Of a DNA stretch of 64,000 nt, positions 60,735 to 64,000 are shown piece after piece. Both the position numbers and the translations under genes were made by a program. Each line of letters starts with the position of its first letter. Within the stretch, counting starts at the first letter, position 1. Under the pieces are notes generated by a model. It worked only from the letters and a program-made list of their open reading frames with translations. It had not been told where the DNA came from and searched no databases. Source of the stretch: Limosilactobacillus ingluviei DSM 15946 (GTDB taxonomy: Bacteria > Bacillota > Bacilli > Lactobacillales > Lactobacillaceae); contig NZ_AZFK01000029.1 of assembly GCF_001435775.1 (NCBI RefSeq), forward strand, positions 1 through 64,000. The letters run 5' to 3'.

Positions 60735-60780
60735 AAAAAACGCTCGCAATTACGTTTTAAAACGTTGATTGCGAGCGTTT
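60735..60780 (-). terminator. Terminator of the tsaD operon
   Basis: AACGCTCGCAAT and ATTGCGAGCGTT form the arms, with ACGTT/AACGT inside, and TTTTTT follows on the minus strand. It belongs with the hairpins at 34727 and 45305. Confidence 0.8.
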
Positions 60781-60820
60781 CCTAAGCTGTATGATTTTGG
60801 GTTAACTATTGGTGAATCGC

Positions 60821-61855
60821 TTAGCTTAACGGGGTGATTCGGTCAAAACTAAGGCCAGGGACGGCATTTAAATCCCAGCCGGCCCGGTCACCGTGTAAGT
60901 AATTCACGTACCCGGCGGCCCCGATCATCGCGGCGTTGTCACCACATAATTTGAGGGGGGCTAACAGCAATTCGGTTTGGGGATGCAAGCGGGCTAAGTC
61001 AGCTTGTAAGCGGGCCCGGACCCCGGAATTAGCCGCCACCCCACCAGCTAAGACTAACTGCTTGACGGGGTATTGGGCCAGCGCCTTCATCGTTTTTTCG
61101 GCTAAGATATCGACGACGGCGGCTTGGAAGCTGGCAGCCAGATCATACTGATTCAATTGTTCTCCGCGTTGGTCGGCATTGTGGACGGTATTAATGAAGG
61201 CACTCTTGAGCCCACTAAAGGAGAAGTCCAGGTTGGCTTCCTGCACCATGGCCCGGGGGAAGTTGAAGGTATCGTGCCCCTGGTGGGCCCATTCATCGAC
61301 CGTTTTTCCGGCTGGATAATTGATCCCAAGCACCCGGCCAATTTTGTCGTAGGCTTCCCCGACCGCGTCGTCCCGGGTTTCACCGATGATTTGGTACTCA
61401 TGCTCCCGCGGCATGTAAACCAGTTCGGTGTGGCCGCCTGAGACTAATAGGGCCATCATCGGGTACTGGAAAGCGGCGACGTACCGGGCCGCGTAAATGT
61501 GGCCCGCCATGTGATTGACCGGGATCAAGGGCAGCTGATGGGCCCAAGCGATGGCCTTGGCAGCCGTGACCCCAATCAATAAGGAGCCCACTAAGCCCGG
61601 GCCGTAGGTGACGGCAACCCCCGCCAAATCATCGTAGCCAATCCCTGCTTGGCTGAGGGCTTCCGTGGTACACTTGGTAATTTGTTCGATGTGGTGCCGA
61701 CTGGCGACTTCAGGGACGACCCCGCCAAAGCGTTGGTGGCTGGCGATTTGCGTGGCGATGATATTACTTAAAATTTCGGTGCCATCCTTGATGACGGCGA
61801 CGCTGGTTTCATCACAGCTGCTTTCGAAGGCTAAAAGATATAAAGGTGTTGCCAT
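60821..61855 (-). CDS. tsaD: tRNA N6-threonylcarbamoyladenosine transferase TsaD
   Basis: This 344-residue ASKHA-fold enzyme moves the threonylcarbamoyl group onto A37 of ANN-decoding tRNAs, with TsaB and Tsa[15 protein letters not shown] starts the protein, the metal-site histidines are in [13 protein letters not shown] near residue 115, GGHTELVYM is near 139, and [14 protein letters not shown] is near 270. It follows rimI by 1 base and is the last gene of the operon LOG-tsaB-rimI-tsaD. Confidence 0.97.
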   Translation of the reverse strand: MATPLYLLAFESSCDETSVAVIKDGTEILSNIIATQIASHQRFGGVVPEVASRHHIEQITKCTTEALSQAGIGYDDLAGVAVTYGPGLVGSLLIGVTAAKAIAWAHQLPLIPVNHMAGHIYAARYVAAFQYPMMALLVSGGHTELVYMPREHEYQIIGETRDDAVGEAYDKIGRVLGINYPAGKTVDEWAHQGHDTFNFPRAMVQEANLDFSFSGLKSAFINTVHNADQRGEQLNQYDLAASFQAAVVDILAEKTMKALAQYPVKQLVLAGGVAANSGVRARLQADLARLHPQTELLLAPLKLCGDNAAMIGAAGYVNYLHGDRAGWDLNAVPGLSFDRITPLS

Positions 61856-61856
61856 T

Positions 61857-62420
61857 TCAGATTCCTTTCACTTGGGTTAAATTTAAGGTCATGGTGTAGG
61901 CGTCTTGGCCGTCCTCAAAGTAATAGTGCCGTTTGACGCCGCTTTTTTGAAAGCCGAGTTGGTGGTAAAGACGCTGGGCGGTCAGATTTTCGGCCCGCAC
62001 TTCCAGGCTCAGGGTCAAAAGGCCGTGTTGGAGGGCAACTTGCATCAAGGTGCGCAATAGACAAGTTGATAAGCCTTGGTGCTGGACGGCCGGGTGGGTC
62101 GCGACGTTGGTTAAGTGCCCGTCTTTAGCCTCGAAATTAACGGCCATCCCGGCGTAGGCTTGCACGCCGTGCTCGTTTTTGAGGACTAAGTAAAGACAGT
62201 TGGGGCGGTGCAAGTCGTAATAAAAGGCGGTCTCATCCCACGGCGGAATGTGGTAGATGGCTCGCTCAATTTCGACGAGCCGGGCAACGTCTTCCCCTTG
62301 GGCCATGGCCAATTGGTAGGGTTGCTGGGCGAGGATGACCGTGCGCGGCGCCAAAGTCAGGCACGGGGTGGTAGCGCCAAGCAACAACCAGGTCCACCAC
62401 TGACTAAACTTCTTGAACAT
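61857..62420 (-). CDS. rimI: GNAT acetyltransferase RimI
   Basis: This 187-residue GNAT protein has the acetyl-CoA loop ([14 protein letters not shown] near residue 112; the canonical Q/RxxGxG/A is Q-H-Q-G-L-S) and the C-terminal [36 protein letters not shown] (conserved block). It is usually described as the N-alpha-acetyltransferase for ribosomal protein S18, and in this context is a standard neighbour of tsaB and tsaD. The first 25 residues are an unusual Trp-rich extension. It overlaps tsaB by 17 bases, so the start could be later. Confidence 0.9.
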   Translation of the reverse strand: MFKKFSQWWTWLLLGATTPCLTLAPRTVILAQQPYQLAMAQGEDVARLVEIERAIYHIPPWDETAFYYDLHRPNCLYLVLKNEHGVQAYAGMAVNFEAKDGHLTNVATHPAVQHQGLSTCLLRTLMQVALQHGLLTLSLEVRAENLTAQRLYHQLGFQKSGVKRHYYFEDGQDAYTMTLNLTQVKGI

Positions 62421-63123
62421 AATCCGCGCTTACTTGACCCGGGTGGGTCTTTTGCCAGTTGGCTTCGGCTTCAGTGATCCGGAGGTAATCGGGGACAAAG
62501 GCGTCGACATCCGCGACCGGGGTGGCCTGGGCGCCCAGTTTAGCCAGGGCAAAGGTCGAAACCATGGCGGCGTCCGGCAGCACGGTGACGTTGGCCGGCA
62601 AAGTTGGCGCGGCTTGGCGCAGTTTCGGGGTCAGCGCCCCTAACAGATACACGGGCCGATCAGTGGGTAAACTGGCAAGCAAGTCTGCCCAGGCCCAGTG
62701 TTGGTCTGCAGCTTGGGCCGTGAGCTGACCGGCTTGGTATGCGTATTGACCAGCGAAGACAAAGCCCCGCCGGGCGTCAAAAAAGGGGACCATCAAGCCC
62801 GTCGTTACCGCGGGCAGGCCAGCTGCGATTGCGGCCAAACTGGAGATACCGACTAAGGGGCAATTAAGGGTTTTGGCCAGGGTTTTGGCGAGGGTGACTG
62901 CAATCCGAATCCCCGTGTACGAGCCGGGGCCCTTGGCGACTACGATCCGGTCGAGGTCTTGGGGCTGCCAAGCGACTTTTTGCATTAAATCGTCGATCGT
63001 TGGTAAAACGTAAATGCTGTGGTTACGCACCGTATTTAAAGTTGTCGTGGCCTTGAGTTGCAAATCTTCGACCAGGGCCACGCTCATCGGGTGATTTGAG
63101 GTATCCAACGCCAAAATTTTCAT
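62404..63123 (-). CDS. tsaB: t6A biosynthesis protein TsaB
   Basis: This 239-residue ASKHA-fold protein (YeaZ) forms the complex with TsaD and TsaE for t6A formation. ILALDTSNHPMSVALVED begins the protein, and KGPGSYTGIRIAVTLAKTLA near residues 65-84 is the family hallmark. TsaB itself is not catalytic; it activates TsaD. It is upstream of rimI and tsaD in the same operon. Confidence 0.95.
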   Translation of the reverse strand: MKILALDTSNHPMSVALVEDLQLKATTTLNTVRNHSIYVLPTIDDLMQKVAWQPQDLDRIVVAKGPGSYTGIRIAVTLAKTLAKTLNCPLVGISSLAAIAAGLPAVTTGLMVPFFDARRGFVFAGQYAYQAGQLTAQAADQHWAWADLLASLPTDRPVYLLGALTPKLRQAAPTLPANVTVLPDAAMVSTFALAKLGAQATPVADVDAFVPDYLRITEAEANWQKTHPGQVSADYVQEV

Positions 63124-63184
63124 GGTTTTTTTACCGTCCTTTCCATTTCCAGGTACCTATCTTATCACAATTGACCCGGCCTTC

Positions 63185-63754
63185 CTAATGGTAGGTGCGG
63201 TGAGCAGGGGCGTGGTAAGTGGCCATAAAGGCCAAGGCTTGCCTTAAGTCCGTACAAAAAGCAATCGCCTGCAAAAAGGCATCCTCTAAAAAGCCCGCCT
63301 GGTTCATTTGTTGCAGGAAGGCGGCCAGTTGGTCGTAATAGTGGTTAACATTATAGATTACGACTGGTTTGGCGTTATTGCCCAGCGTGACCCACGAGCT
63401 GACCTGGGCGATTTCTTCCAGGGTGCCTAGGCCCCCGGGCAAGGCAATAAAACCGTCGGCCAGGTCGATCATCCGTTGCTTGCGTTGGGCCATATCACTG
63501 GTGACTTCCAAATTGGTCAACCGGTCGAGTTGGGCCCCGCGGGCCAACAATTCTTCAGTGATAACCCCGGTGACCTGACCGCCCGCGTCTAAGGCGCCAT
63601 TAGCTAAGGCCCCCATGAGGCCAAAGCCACCGCCTCCGTAAACCAGGTGAATCTGCTGCTTGGCCAAGGCTTGTCCCAATTGGCGGGCGACTTGTTGATA
63701 GTGCGGTTCGACCCCGGGCCGGGCTCCGCAAAAGACGGTTAAGGTTTTTGTCAT
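63185..63754 (-). CDS. LOG family protein (TIGR00730)
   Basis: This 189-residue Rossmann-fold protein carries the LOG signature PGGLGTLEEIAQVSSW near residues 100-115, the catalytic Glu within it and Arg in DMAQRKQRMID near 86. LOG enzymes remove ribose 5-phosphate from cytokinin or other nucleoside monophosphates; the bacterial substrate here is unknown. The start is ATG 63754 behind GAAGGA; TGGTAGAAT (hexamer 63796-63791) upstream would be its promoter. Confidence 0.92.
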   Translation of the reverse strand: MTKTLTVFCGARPGVEPHYQQVARQLGQALAKQQIHLVYGGGGFGLMGALANGALDAGGQVTGVITEELLARGAQLDRLTNLEVTSDMAQRKQRMIDLADGFIALPGGLGTLEEIAQVSSWVTLGNNAKPVVIYNVNHYYDQLAAFLQQMNQAGFLEDAFLQAIAFCTDLRQALAFMATYHAPAHRTYH

Positions 63755-63811
63755 GCTGTTACTTCCTTCAAACACAAAATAATCTTCCTCATTCTACCAC
63801 GAACCAGAGCG

Positions 63812-63843
63812 AAAAAAAGCCGCGGTCAGGCAAGTGACCGCGG
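63812..63843 (-). terminator. Terminator of the partial gene at the right edge
   Basis: CCGCGGTCA and TGACCGCGG pair around a 6-base loop; on the minus strand seven T residues follow. Confidence 0.85.
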
Positions 63844-63854
63844 TTTGAACGGGG

Positions 63855-64000
63855 TTAGACCAATGGCTTTAAGGCGTAGACTTCATCATCAGTTTCGTCA
63901 ATTAAGGCGACGGGGCGACTTTCGTTGGCCTGGATGGTAATGTGATAGCCTAAGCGGTCTAAGTAGATCAAGTGCTCATTATTAATTTGTTCCACGTTGG
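63855..64000 (-). CDS. 3' end of an unidentified gene (partial)
   Basis: The last 48 codons of a minus-strand gene enter from the right edge and end with TAA at 63857-63855. The sequence (EQINNEHLIYLDRLGYHITI, then an acidic stretch and EVYALKPLV) is plausible protein with normal codon use and is followed by a strong terminator. I do not recognise the family. Confidence 0.6.
   Translation of the reverse strand, partial: NVEQINNEHLIYLDRLGYHITIQANESRPVALIDETDDEVYALKPLV

Overview
The window looks like the chromosome of a fairly GC-rich member of the Lactobacillaceae, most like Limosilactobacillus (L. fermentum-type). This is an inference from gene content and gene order: the Gram-positive dcw cluster with DUF4044/DUF3397 upstream, the IscS-DUF1831-MnmA block, RpoY, TagE-like glycosyltransferases, L-HicDH and the TsaB-RimI-TsaD run. 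Most of the window is ordinary core genome. Many promoters use an extended -10 (TGnTAnnnT).

Region 1 (1-17.6 kb) is a complete division and cell-wall cluster on the + strand: mraZ, rsmH, ftsL, pbp2B, mraY, murD, murG, divIB, ftsA, ftsZ, sepF, ylmG, ylmH, divIVA. It is followed by ileS under an isoleucine T-box. MraZ-type repeats precede mraZ, and ftsA has its own extended -10 promoter behind a hairpin. Region 2 (17.6-30 kb) holds a long imperfect palindrome, a cold-shock-domain/Nudix pair, mtnN, the tRNA thiolation genes (iscS, DUF1831, mnmA), an IS200/IS605 element with a structured putative omega RNA, a phosphatase, a TPR protein, recD2 preceded by a stand-alone copy of its OB domain, and prs.

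Region 3 (30-40 kb) is more accessory: a short terminator-bounded transcription unit, two overlapping TagE/TarM-like glycosyltransferases, an Spx paralogue without the CXXC pair, a Fic protein with Gln in place of the catalytic His, a lipid kinase, rpoY, an EndoIII-like glycosylase, an Rpn nuclease split by an in-frame TAG, and ugd. The Rpn gene and the short unit at 30.1 kb share a near-identical promoter/leader element.

Region 4 (40-51.5 kb) carries ribB, an amidohydrolase, a cre-controlled PEP synthase, a zinc-independent S14 gene under two Zur-like operators, usp, a probable 6S RNA next to rarA, yueI, an orphan TnpB with a displaced catalytic glutamate, and a glutamine amidotransferase. 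Region 5 (51.5-64 kb) carries an EEP-fold protein, gshA, a degenerate lactate-dehydrogenase paralogue, galE, L-HicDH, an orphan dxs, an aldo/keto reductase, the t6A modification genes tsaD-rimI-tsaB, a LOG-family protein, and the 3' end of an unidentified gene.

The best candidates for something little described are the split Rpn toxin with its own start for the C-terminal part, the promoter/leader element it shares with the unit at 30.1 kb, and the two atypical TnpB proteins. Start codons were moved to internal ATG/GTG/TTG codons where a Shine-Dalgarno sequence and family N-termini supported it. No database search was possible.
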